Assembly: GCF_001039355.2 (NCBI RefSeq)
Contig: NW_019773981.1
Location: 421,595-485,594, forward strand
Length of the DNA: 64,000 nt
Direction: 5' to 3'
Source: Lingula anatina
Lineage: Eukaryota; Brachiopoda; Lingulata; Lingulida; Lingulidae
The translations under genes were made by a program, and so were the position numbers. The stretch's first letter is position 1. Each line of letters begins with the position of its first letter. The notes below the pieces were generated by a model, which did no database searches, had not been told where the DNA came from, and saw only the letters and a program-made list of their open reading frames with translations. Below are positions 33,822-44,630 of this stretch, in pieces.

Positions 33822-35369
33822 GTAAGTATACATTGCATAACTCTCCCCCCCCCCTCCCATTGCTGTATTGACATCATTGGTATAATCGTACGTGTCGCAG
33901 GCCAATTCTCAATTTAGACAGATTTTAATTTAACCTATGTCCAGTCCAATGGTTTATGTCATATATTGTTTTTAATTAAATGAGTGACGTTAATCTTTAT
34001 AATTACAATAAAACTCACTAAGAACGCTGTCACCTTATAGTAACCATTCCTGAACAGCGTTCACGTTAGTTTGGAGGTTTTATCTTTGCCAGATATTATT
34101 CTAATATTATCAATAAATTACAGTCACTAGAGGAGATGACAATGGTTCATTGTAGTGAAAATGCCCAGGCATTAAGATAATGATAATATTTGACTTTTCG
34201 GGGACCTTATCGTGTACTCACAAATTTGATAAACATTGAATGTTGTAAGTAGGCGGTAAAGTTGAATTGTGTTCCTTGACCTCCTTACTTAGAAACAGTC
34301 CTAGTGAAGTTTTTAATTTGAATCGTATATCAATATGTAGATCTGCATGTCTCAACCATTCTCAATTTATAAAAAAAATTAGTTTTAACACAATAGTAAT
34401 TATCTTACTTATCAACATTTTACCTTTTCGTTACTTCTGAAATAAATTACTATACATTTAGCATACTTTATTAATATCTTCATTACCAAGCTGCAGCTTT
34501 ACTTAACTCCAAAACTGACTCAAAAATTGTTTAGATTTTGTAATAATATATATCTTCTGAGGTTTGTTTTACTTAAATACATATGTATGAACGCTAGGTT
34601 GTTTTTTTTTATTATTTATTTCAGCAGCAAGGCTGTCTATACCTACTTTTATTTTTATCAAAATGTATGGCATATTCAGCCAAAATGAGGAGGTGGTATC
34701 CCGTTTAATTTCTTACTTTGTTCCGTTTGGGCAGATATCTTATACCATTAAAAAGACTTTCTTAAATTTATAAATTATATGTTTCAGACTACACGTGCAT
34801 AGCTTCATCAACAGAGGTTACACTTGCCCTATCCGCGCCCGATCCCAATTATAATGCAGTATATGAAATAAGCAGTTACGACAACTGCTCATTTACCAAT
34901 GACAGTGCTGAAAGCCGATGGACGGCAACGCTAGACTATACCGCATGTGTACGTAAACAGCACAATGACAGTCGAGTGACGTCTTGAAATGCTGTTATCT
35001 TTAATTCTATCCAATAACTTCCTTTTTAGATTTATCCAATTTCTCCCGTAGATATTTCCCTCAGATATAACCGTGAATAGCACCTGACATTGCTTTTGCA
35101 CTGGTCGTATCAGTGGATCAAAAACTAAACAGTTTTTTTTAAACTGATAGACTGAAATATGATTTTTTACACTTTTCGTTTGCGAATTCCGTTATATCTT
35201 TTTGTAGCATAGATTCTAGTTCCGTGGCTTGCAGCATATTCCATTAGCTATTTGTCGTTGGTGCCCAGTGTTTCAAAACAAGTAAGAATAGCACAAAAAT
35301 GTGAGGCAAATTAGCCGTGGGGCATCAATTAAACATCTATCAAACAACGGATCGATCCCCCTACTCTCT

Positions 35370-35434
<65 letters not shown>

Positions 35435-35804
35435 TGTCTCTTTCACTAGACTTTATCTACTCGTGTCTTTTTTAATTCGTCTATTTTTAATACAGGGCAT
35501 CCAGGATTCAGACACTCCTACTCGGTACAATCTAACCATTAGGGCAGTGTTTCAAGGCAACCAAGTTGAGACTAGCCACGATTATGAGTACCTCCTCTCT
35601 TGTGACACGACCGTCGATTCCACTGTGACAGAAACAGTTGACGCCACCCCTGCCAACGTGTAAGTATACGAGTGTATTTCCAACAAACATGGAACGTTAT
35701 TATAACGTTACCATAACGTTTATATAACCGAAAAAAAAACGTTATGGAAAGTTTATAAAACGTCCTGTACGTGCTAGGTTACCACTTTTGTTTACAAACA
35801 ATTT

Positions 35805-35845
<41 letters not shown>

Positions 35846-37587
35846 TCAACTGGTTGGAGTCTTCCACTCATCATAATATGATGCTTGTTGCTACTGAATA
35901 ATCTGTCTTCTAATTTATGCCTTTATCAGGGGCGGATTTTGGCCGTCTTCTGGGTCTTCCGGAAGACGGTCAGATTTTCAAGTTTACATTGACGGGTATC
36001 TAATTTTTTCTGTCGGAAGACGGTCAAAATGGAGGAAGGATCAACAAATATAATTTGGAAGACTCTCAGAAAATATCTCTGGATCCGCCCCTGTTTATTA
36101 ATTACCCACTTCAAATGCAGTGGTATTCGAATACAATGCATTGGAATGTAGCGGTGGAACTAACAAAAAAGAGAAGATAGAAATACATTTATAATCATGA
36201 AATAACAGAAGACTGAAAAATTAAAAAATATAGATACAGAAAAAAAATAGCGAGGAAGGGAGCGGTGAACATGTAAAGAACGACAATGCAAAATAACGGT
36301 ATAATTATAGAGGTGTTGTTCAGTTTTAGTTTTCTTATATACTTTTTGGTGATAAATACTTAAATAATATGGCGACTTAAAAGTAAGTAACAACATATGA
36401 AGGCCAGGAGAAACCGGTATTGTTTAAAATAATGTTAAATAACCAAATGCCGATGTAGAGGATGAAAACTTTTTTAAGCTCCCCACTGACTTATTACACT
36501 ACGATAAGATGAAGACAATTACCTAATATCATCCAAATCAATATAAATTAACATATAAGATATAAAATAAAAACAAGAAAACAAAACAATTTACAAAATA
36601 TAGCTGCGCCCAGGTCAAGTATGTGCCCACTGATATAGCTGCTGGCGACTAAAACTACTCAAATATTCATAATTACATATTAATTTTCATAAACTGACGA
36701 TAGCGGCATTGCGTAAGGCGTGAGTGACTTCTTGATGCCGACAACAGTACTCATCGTGTTAAAGACAAAGAGGGCTGCGACTACCATTTAATGGCAGTCG
36801 GAAAATGTAGTTTGGGTAATGTCAGGCCTACCCAACTACCAGACTCGGCTCCTAAGGATCCTGAATTAACCGGTATATCGGACCACACTACCCGTTTTCA
36901 AGGTGTGTGTCAGATCGTATTTCGGAGTATCATATCCCAGAACAAATTTTGTAGGACAACTTCGAGCTCATCCACGCTCGGCTGAACAACCTTAAACAGT
37001 ACTCTTACTTTAGAGTACTCTATTTCATTGTCTCTATGGGGTATATGGGGACTTTACGACATTCGGTTTGAATGTTTTAACCACTTTTGATAGGGCTATT
37101 TTGCATTGTATTAGATTAATGTGGCAGTCTAAGGTTCATCTAGGTAGCTTTCAAATTTATGCACCCGGTTTAAAAATCATATAGCGATTAAATACGACAA
37201 TCGTTTACTATCCAATCAAGGTGACAGCCGAGCGTGGGCTCATCCTGTCGGTGTTCTGACTGATACTCCGAAATGCGATCTGACACACACCTTGAAAACG
37301 GGTAGTGTGGTCCGATATACCGGTTAATTCAGGATCCTTAGGTGCCGAGTCTGGTAGTTGGTTAGGCCTGANNNNNNNNNNNNNNNNNNNNNNNNNNNNN
37401 NNNNNNNNNNNNNNNNNNNNNNNAGCATAGATTCTAGTTCCGTGGCTTGCAGCATATTCCATTAGCTATTTGTCGTTGGTGCCCAGTGTTTCAAAACAAG
37501 TAAGAATAGCACAAAAATGTGAGGCAAATTAGCCGTGGGGCATCAATTAAACATCTATCAAACAACGGATCGATCCCCCTACTCTCT

Positions 37588-37652
<65 letters not shown>

Positions 37653-38022
37653 TGTCTCTTTCACTAGACTTTATCTACTCGTGTCTTTTTTAATTCGTCT
37701 ATTTTTAATACAGGGCATCCAGGATTCAGACACTCCTACTCGGTACAATCTAACCATTAGGGCAGTGTTTCAAGGCAACCAAGTTGAGACTAGCCACGAT
37801 TATGAGTACCTCCTCTCTTGTGACACGACCGTCGATTCCACTGTGACAGAAACAGTTGACGCCACCCCTGCCAACGTGTAAGTATACGAGTGTATTTCCA
37901 ACAAACATGGAACGTTATTATAACGTTACCATAACGTTTATATAACCGAAAAAAAAACGTTATGGAAAGTTTATAAAACGTCCTGTACGTGCTAGGTTAC
38001 CACTTTTGTTTACAAACAATTT

Positions 38023-38063
<41 letters not shown>

Positions 38064-41000
38064 TCAACTGGTTGGAGTCTTCCACTCATCATAATATGAT
38101 GCTTGTTGCTACTGAATAATCTGTCTTCTAATTTATGCCTTTATCAGGGGCGGATTTTGGCCGTCTTCTGGGTCTTCCGGAAGACGGTCAGATTTTCAAG
38201 TTTACATTGACGGGTATCTAATTTTTTCTGTCGGAAGACGGTCAAAATGGAGGAAGGATCAACAAATATAATTTGGAAGACTCTCAGAAAATATCTCTGG
38301 ATCCGCCCCTGTTTATTAATTACCCACTTCAAATGCAGTGGTATTCGAATACAATGCATTGGAATGTAGCGGTGGAACTAACAAAAAAGAGAAGATAGAA
38401 ATACATTTATAATCATGAAATAACAGAAGACTGAAAAATTAAAAAATATAGATACAGAAAAAAAATAGCGAGGAAGGGAGCGGTGAACATGTAAAGAACG
38501 ACAATGCAAAATAACGGTATAATTATAGAGGTGTTGTTCAGTTTTAGTTTTCTTATATACTTTTTGGTGATAAATACTTAAATAATATGGCGACTTAAAA
38601 GTAAGTAACAACATATGAAGGCCAGGAGAAACCGGTATTGTTTAAAATAATGTTAAATAACCAAATGCCGATGTAGAGGATGAAAACTTTTTTAAGCTCC
38701 CCACTGACTTATTACACTACGATAAGATGAAGACAATTACCTAATATCATCCAAATCAATATAAATTAACATATAAGATATAAAATAAAAACAAGAAAAC
38801 AAAACAATTTACAAAATATAGCTGCGCCCAGGTCAAGTATGTGCCCACTGATATAGCTGCTGGCGACTAAAACTACTCAAATATTCATAATTACATATTA
38901 ATTTTCATAAACTGACGATAGCGGCATTGCGTAAGGCGTGAGTGACTTCTTGATGCCGACAACAGTACTCATCGTGTTAAAGACAAAGAGGGCTGCGACT
39001 ACCATTTAATGGCAGTCGGAAAATGTAGTTTGGGTAATGTGCTTGATTTTTAAAATACACTTTGTATACAGGGGCGGGTCCAGGATTTTTTGCAGGGGGG
39101 GGGGGGCGCCGATGCGATTTTTGGTATTTTAGTAGGCGAACGGTGCCATTTCGTGTTGTTTAGTACCATAAATCAGCTAGTCAGAATTCTAATTTCAAAA
39201 GGGGAATATTAGTGTGATTTTTTCAGAAACCGAAAGTGGGGTCAGGAACCCCGTGATCCCCTTCTAAATCCGCAACTGTTTGTATAGCTGTGTCTTTACT
39301 CTACGCAGCACAAAGCAATTTCAATTCGCCAGATACTAATTATCTTGCTAATACCTATTTATTTTGTCTACTGCGATAATTTACTGGTACTTGTTAATAT
39401 ACCATGGAACTACTCAGTAAATATAATGCCCAAAGGTGCACGATACTATGAATTTGCATGTATATATTGAGCCATTTAAGTCACCCCAGATTCGCTTTTG
39501 GTTCTAAGATATTCTCAGGTGATGACCTTTGAATAAACGACACTTGAATACAAGAATCTTGGCTACAAACCTAAACTTTCACCCACGGATGACACCAGCC
39601 AACCAGACCAGCGGAATGAATTCTACGCCCTTTTCGACAGACCAAAAACTACCCGAAACGAGGAGGCACCCTTCCAGTTGTCAGTTGAAGACACCCGGTT
39701 TGGTCTTACAAGATTGAGAGTAAAGAAAGCTGCAGGACCGGATGGGAAAACACCTAGACGGTTGAAATTGTTTAATCTCTCAATTTTAGTGCATCACTCA
39801 ATGACTAGATTTGGTCACCCAGTGAATAGTCTCCTTATGCCTATGTCATCAAGTCGACTACGGCCATTAAACTCAACTTCCACAAGCACTAAAATAGCTT
39901 TTACCCATCAGTAGTCCGTATTTTTAATGAGCAAAATGGATTTGAGTAATTCTTTCTTATTTTATCGACAGATCATATCAATTTTCATTTTCTACTTTTA
40001 GGTATAAATATGAGATTATTATTATTATTATTATTATTATTACATAAGACACGTGTGGGAGCTAAAATAAACGGCCACCTTGGATACAAAGGTCCACATA
40101 GGCAATAATATTTTTGGCACGAAAAAGTAGGAAATCCGCCGAAAGTCGGAAAATCCCTTCCCTATATCAGTGACACATAGTAGATATCAACAGACAGGTT
40201 TTATTTGTATGTTGAGAGTGAACTTTGATAGAATGCTTTGATTTTTAAAATGCACTTTGTATACAGGGGGTAGCTCTATCATTTACTCTCTTTTGCAACA
40301 TTTTCCACACCATTTTACATCGATGGATTAGAAAAATTCTAAAAAAAAAATTTGAAAGAAAAATCAGTAATATTCCTACCTAGCACAAGTCTTCTACAAT
40401 GTATTTTATATTGGCCAAAAGAATCCCACGGTGCATTTCTAACACATCATTTTAGTCAAAAGAAATGTGGCAATTAGGGAGAGGTGTGTCGGATTTATGT
40501 ACATTTATCCAGGGGGTTCAGGAAGTTTGTATTATACTAGATGGCACACACACACACGCGCGCGTGCGCGTTTGGTCATTCATTTTTTTAATATATCTCT
40601 TTCAATTTTTAAGGGACTTTCAGGCAGGAACTGCAAATGCTGCTTTGCCTGAAATAACCATGTCTATAAGTGGAAATTTGTATGGCACTAGTGTCACTAT
40701 GACGGCCACGATGGATAATTCGGGTAAATGTTGTTAGTCTGTATTTTGGGTAGAAAGTCGCTTAATTAAAATGCAATAACTTCAGCTGTCACTATTAACT
40801 ATTCGATCTTTTCCTTCTTTTTATGAAAGAAACCCTGATTTCTTTCGCTCGGTCCAGGATAGGTATGTCATTCCTGTCATATACTGTAGGTGTAACGTGA
40901 CAGACAGTCCCCCGTGAAAGAGAGTCCATTGTACAATATCAACCTGTATCTACCTGTTCAATATCTAAATTATACATATTTATTACCGTTGCAAGTGAAA

Positions 41001-43409
41001 TTCGCCAGTCTTCATCTCCATTATGAGAGGGATTCAAAATTGGAGATTTAAAAATCTTAAAAGAGCTTAAAAGATTAAAATTTTGCCAATGGCATTTCGT
41101 GTGTTGTACCTTATTAGTAAAAAATAAGTCTCTTCTAAATAGATCAACTATCACTGTGTATTTTGCATGATTAGATACGCTCTGAACATACAACCATAAG
41201 ATCTGAGCATATTATCATTGCATATTGACTTACGTTTGACAAGAAACTTTCCCGCGGCTAACTGCCTTCACTTCCTTTTAGCTGTGCCTGGGTTGGTATC
41301 TTTACGAGCAGCAGAGTGCACTGCCGTAAATCCTGACGACACAGCCATAAGACAACCATTGAGCGCCGATTAGTAAGCACTTTTTCTATACCTACGTATA
41401 AACCTAGTATACCTACACATATGCTCTTACCTACATGTACCTGAAAGGGTGGTCGACACACTCATGTAAGTAATATGACCTTGACCAGAGTGAAGCAGAG
41501 GCGGCACTTACATACTTTGAAAATACTAGAAATACTTCACATTTGTAACGAAGGCTAGCTCTGATTATTTATTAATATGTATCCCAAACTCGAATTTTAT
41601 AATATCATTTCAAATTGTAGAAACACTAAAAATAAATAATGATTGTTTGTAAACAAATTAACACCTTTTTTCACACATCATTTAATATTACGGTTAACAT
41701 ATTATTAATTAGATTTAATGCTGCCATGGTATCGTATAAAGTCAATGATCTTTTTCAGTTGTTGGACTTATGAATCTACTCCCCCTTCAGGGTGGACGTT
41801 GGCTAATTCGAATCCGTTCGAAATTGTATCTCCGACATTCGAACTGTTTAAGTTTGCTGGAACGTTCAATATTCGATTTGTATGTACTTTCACATTCTGC
41901 ACGTCTAATACTATAGCGCTTTGCGACCATTCGCTGGCGGAGGTAAGTCACCTTCACATCTCTGTTTATCTTATGCCTATAAGATACATAAGCTGTACTC
42001 AGAATAGAAGTTATTACACTTGTGGCAAAGTCCGTGTTATGGTTACTTATAATTGGCTGGCACGCCCCCTCGCAAAGCAACATAGAAAACATCATGGGCC
42101 ACAAAGTTTTCCCGACTTAACCACAGTACTTAAGTTTCGAGAGGGGGGGGGACGTGCCGGACAATTCGGCTGATTATATGGACTACGCTTTACCAAGAAT
42201 CCCCGCTTAGATAGATCGATCTTGCTACTGCCATAAAATTTATTCTTAACACAGCCATAAATTTACACAGCATATTAGATAATCAACCATCAAATTTATT
42301 CGTTTATTTTTCTACCTGTACATGTAATTATACTAGATTGATTACTGTATCTTTATTGAAGCTGGCCTCTTTGTTTTTAAAATGCGTTTTCTTTTGGATG
42401 CTTCTTGATATTGTCCAATTTCAAATTGTTAGAAGGCATAATCTCCTGTTTTTCGGTAAGTCCGTTCCACGGTAAATTCATAAAGCCCCTCTCATTTCTG
42501 TCATTGGCCAAAAACCATCCATGTACTGTGATGCATAATCCAGTTGTTTTTGTTTGGTTACTTGTCCTATTAACATTTTTGAAGCATAACCCATTACAGT
42601 GCATACTTCTATGATGTGCTACATGACTTATGTTTCATCATAACATCATCTGACGTTTTTAAGGATAATAATCAGTGCGATGCAAAAGATGCTGCCCGCC
42701 GTAAGCGGTCCATAAAGACGGCCAACGAAACCTCGCATGAATCTGTTACCGCCAGTGTTATTGTGGAATTTGGAAAAACACCGATTGCGCCTTCGGCAAA
42801 ATCAGGTACTGACTCTTCAAATCATCTCACAGTTTCTACTTTTACCGTCGAAAATAATTATAATTTCAATATAGTCGAAGATTAACAAGGCGGACATCAA
42901 TTTTGACGTGTTAATAGATAGCATGGCACCCACTGTGAGGATCAGGTAAGAGAAACAATCGGCGAACGTTTTAACCTGTGATTCGGTGTCAACCCGCACG
43001 GCGACTGAGAATTGAAACAAAGCTTTGAGTAAGACAACTTATGGTTATTTGAAGAATGCTTGAATCGTGATGGAACTTTATCATATCAAGAAATTAAAAT
43101 AGGACTAAAAATTGCAGCGTTATTTAAAGCTGAGTTAAATTCCCAACTTGAGCATAATTATTTTTGATTTTATTATGAACAAAGTCAAAACGTTAAAGTC
43201 GTTTTCCAAGTTAATATTCTTATATATATTGTATTTCAGAGGAACCACCGGTCGAAAATTGCAGCAACCAAGAAGTCTTTATTGCCATAACTTCCGTTGT
43301 TGCTGTGGTCTTATTCCTTGCCGTGCTTGTTATCGTATTCATGTTTAAGAAGTTGACAAGCCTCAGACGTCAAGATGACAAGCTAGGTGCCACCAATCCT
43401 GCGTTTTAA
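33398..43409 (+). CDS. Gene B: ZP-domain type I membrane protein (complete)
   Basis: Coding exons are 33398-33436, 33782-33821, 34788-34948, 35496-35659, 40614-40723, 41282-41372, 41759-41942, 42664-42805 and 43240-43409. All phases join, giving 1101 nt (366 residues). Order: signal peptide, ZP-N (about 28-134), ZP-C (about 135-263), a convertase site RRKR/S near 278, one transmembrane helix (about 323-346) and a basic tail ending TNPAF. ZP modules polymerise into extracellular filaments after cleavage at such a site (family knowledge). The tail and exon phases match gene A. Exon 4 appears again at 37714-37877 through an unmerged overlap and should be counted once: both copies are phase 0 to 2, so including both would break the frame. 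The start ATG is the first in a spliced exon and leads into the hydrophobic segment. Confidence 0.87.
34788..35659 (+). CDS. Gene B exons 3-4: ZP-N subdomain
   Basis: Exon 34788-34948 holds YTCIASSTEVTLALSAPD and two more Cys (NCSF, TAC). Exon 35496-35659 holds TRYNLTIRAVFQ and the conserved strand DYEYLLSC. This is the usual start of a ZP module. The intron between them carries a TC/CA microsatellite at 35365-35428. Confidence 0.8.
35365..35428. repeat. (TC)n(CA)n composite microsatellite
   Basis: TC run followed by CA run in intron 3 of gene B. It is repeated at the same length at about 37583-37646 in the overlap copy. Confidence 0.92.
35927..36093. mobile_element. 167 bp MITE with CAGGGGCGGAT inverted ends and TTTAT duplication
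   Basis: The ends are CAGGGGCGGAT and ATCCGCCCCTG. TTTAT flanks both sides (35922-35926 and 36094-36098). Internal words GTCTTCCGGAAGACGG and TCGGAAGACGGTCA are themselves inverted. Such ends are typical of hAT-type elements (family knowledge), although those usually make 8 bp duplications. It lies in intron 4 of gene B and is repeated at 38145-38311 by the overlap. Confidence 0.78.
36823..37371. mobile_element. 549 bp element with about 150 bp inverted termini, next to an n gap
   Basis: 36823-36987 (CAGGCCTACCCAACTACC, GGATCCTGAATTAACCGG, CCACACTACCCGTTTTCAAG) is the inverted counterpart of 37222-37371. The centre is AT-rich and non-coding. It is absent from the other copy, which reads on at 39041. 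It is probably a fold-back transposon present on one haplotype, and the likely cause of the assembly break. Confidence 0.65.
37372..37423. other. Assembly gap (52 n)
   Basis: The unknown bases lie between the inverted-repeat element and the second copy of the 1617 bp block. Confidence 1.
37424..39040. repeat. Right copy of the 1617 bp duplicated block
   Basis: It is essentially identical to 35206-36822. It includes a second copy of gene B exon 4 (37714-37877) and of the MITE (38145-38311). Matching microsatellite lengths argue for overlap of the same locus rather than an old duplication. Confidence 0.88.
37714..37877 (+). pseudogene. Duplicate of gene B exon 4 (probable assembly artefact)
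   Basis: This 164-base exon has the same sequence and the same borders (TACAG/GGCATC and GT/GTAAGT) as 35496-35659. Using both would put 164 extra bases, not a multiple of three, in the transcript. So only one can be in the mature gene B message. Confidence 0.8.
39069..39278. mobile_element. Decayed non-autonomous element (CAGGGGCGGGTCCAGGA family)
   Basis: It starts CAGGGGCGGGTCCAGG, contains a G run and GGCGAACGGTGCCATTT, and ends AAATCCGCAACTG, an imperfect inverse of the start. It is related to 26655-26850. Confidence 0.55.
39606..39770 (+). pseudogene. Relic of a non-LTR retrotransposon reverse transcriptase
   Basis: The frame reads DQRNEFYALFDRP, then PFQLSVEDTRFGLTRLRVKK and AAGPDGKTPRRLK. 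The KAAGPDG motif and the spacing from an FYxxFD-like segment are typical of the start of the RT domain in CR1/L2-like LINEs. It is a short fragment without the catalytic motifs, in intron 4 of gene B. The residues after LKLF no longer look like RT. Confidence 0.6.
40614..41942 (+). CDS. Gene B exons 5-7: ZP-C subdomain
   Basis: Exon 40614-40723 encodes DFQAGTANAALPEITMSISG and the strand LYGTSVTMTATM. Exon 41282-41372 encodes VPGLVSLRAAECTAV and ends ADY. Exon 41759-41942 encodes the Cys-rich strands CWTYESTPPSG, IRFVCTFTFC and ALCDHSLAE. The phase-2 intron inside the Tyr of DY is shared with genes A, C and D. Confidence 0.88.
42664..43409 (+). CDS. Gene B exons 8-9: convertase site, transmembrane helix and tail
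   Basis: Exon 42664-42805 encodes DNNQCDAKDAARRKRS, with a furin-type site, then a Thr/Ser/Val-rich spacer. Exon 43240-43409 encodes NCSNQEVFIAI, a Val/Leu-rich helix, a basic stop-transfer (FKKLTSLRRQ) and the tail GATNPAF before TAA. Confidence 0.9.
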
Positions 43410-44630
43410 CAAGTGGATTTTTAAATGGAATCGACTAACGGACTGCCGCAAATGAAATCATCGTCATTACAACTTCAAGCCAAATATTTAAACTGAATTT
43501 AAGCTATGCTATGAGTGCTAAGAGGATTAACGTGAACGTTCTTTATGGTTTTGATATGACGGTTTGTTCATAGAATAAGTGTAACATGGTACTCTGGAAA
43601 ACCTCAATTGCCAAATTTGCTTATATGTTCCTTTTCAAAAGAACCAACCCCAGTATCGAAACCCTGCAACATCTACAATCTACATGTTGGTCTACCCTAA
43701 AAATTCTCCGATATAATCCATTGGTCTACCCGCACTTCTCGCTTTAAACCTCCACAATCCTTCAACTGGGACAAGCAATGTGCAAACCTCACGTGATACG
43801 AAGAAATTTCCAAACTGTTATCGGTGTTATTGTAAAACCTCTGTAGTGATCACGCCATGTTAAACTATCTTGTTGTATATTAAGATTTTTGCATTTCCAC
43901 TAATTTCGTTTCCACTTGGTTGCCCTTTCTTCTGATTCATTTGTGGTATCGATTCGACAAGGACGTTATCTTTGACAATTGTAACCTACGGTAAATAAGA
44001 AGGCATGGTGGCCGACAACTTGTATATTACTCAGCACCACGTTATCTTGTTTCTTAAAAAACTAATGAAAACACCGTCTGCTAGATCTGCATGAATTAAC
44101 ATGTAGTGCATTTTCAGTAATTCGAATATTTTAAATGTTTGATTTGTAATTAATAACCATGCTTTTACACGTATGTCATCAGTAATACTTTTGAATTCAA
44201 CCGTCTTATCGAGCTCCATGAAACCCTTTTTTTTTATTTCCGAGAACAAGATATTGCAGGTGTTGTATGAAACGATCCCCGTTGCAAGAAGATCATGGTT
44301 GTAAGGGATAATGCCGTTCTGGTTGCATATTAAATGCACGTACACATCTTTGTACTAATACCTTTACAAGAGCTTGGCGAAAGCACGTTCAAGTAGTCAC
44401 TTGCATTGTATCAATTTATATACTAGAACTAGAAGGCCTTCTTGTATATTGTTTCTTAAATAACAAATCCTCGGCGTAATTGGCACCAAGGCAACCGATT
44501 TGTGAAGGCCCATGTGTGTTGTATCACCTGAAAGTAAGGCAATGAAAATAAGTACCAATCTTCCCCATTGTTCCCTTAGGAAATCTCTGAACAATTCAGT
44601 CCACGTGGATTGAACAGTCTGGTGCAAAAG
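43410..44630. other. Downstream of gene B, no gene supported
   Basis: Gene B and gene C converge here. I find no convincing exon. Frames such as 44031-44345 (minus) lack splice and domain support. No canonical AATAAA lies close after the gene B stop. Confidence 0.5.

Larger units (their letters stand above)
35206..36822. repeat. Left copy of a 1617 bp duplicated block (overlap with 37424-39040)
   Basis: At an offset of exactly 2218 this block matches 37424-39040, including the microsatellite lengths and the MITE. It contains gene B exon 4. After 36822 the left copy diverges into an inverted-repeat element and then a 52-base n run. Confidence 0.88.

Noticed and set aside
35301..35495. Methionine-initiated extension upstream of gene B exon 4 through SLSLSL and THTHTH
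   Set aside because: This is intron and microsatellite. The acceptor TACAG at 35495 starts the true exon in phase with exon 3.
35926..36396. Minus-strand frames in gene B intron 4
   Set aside because: They overlap the MITE at 35927-36093 and AT-rich intron, and are repeated at 38144-38614 only because of the overlap.
44031..44627. Minus-strand frames downstream of gene B
   Set aside because: No domain, codon pattern or splice signals support them, and they lie in the intergenic stretch.
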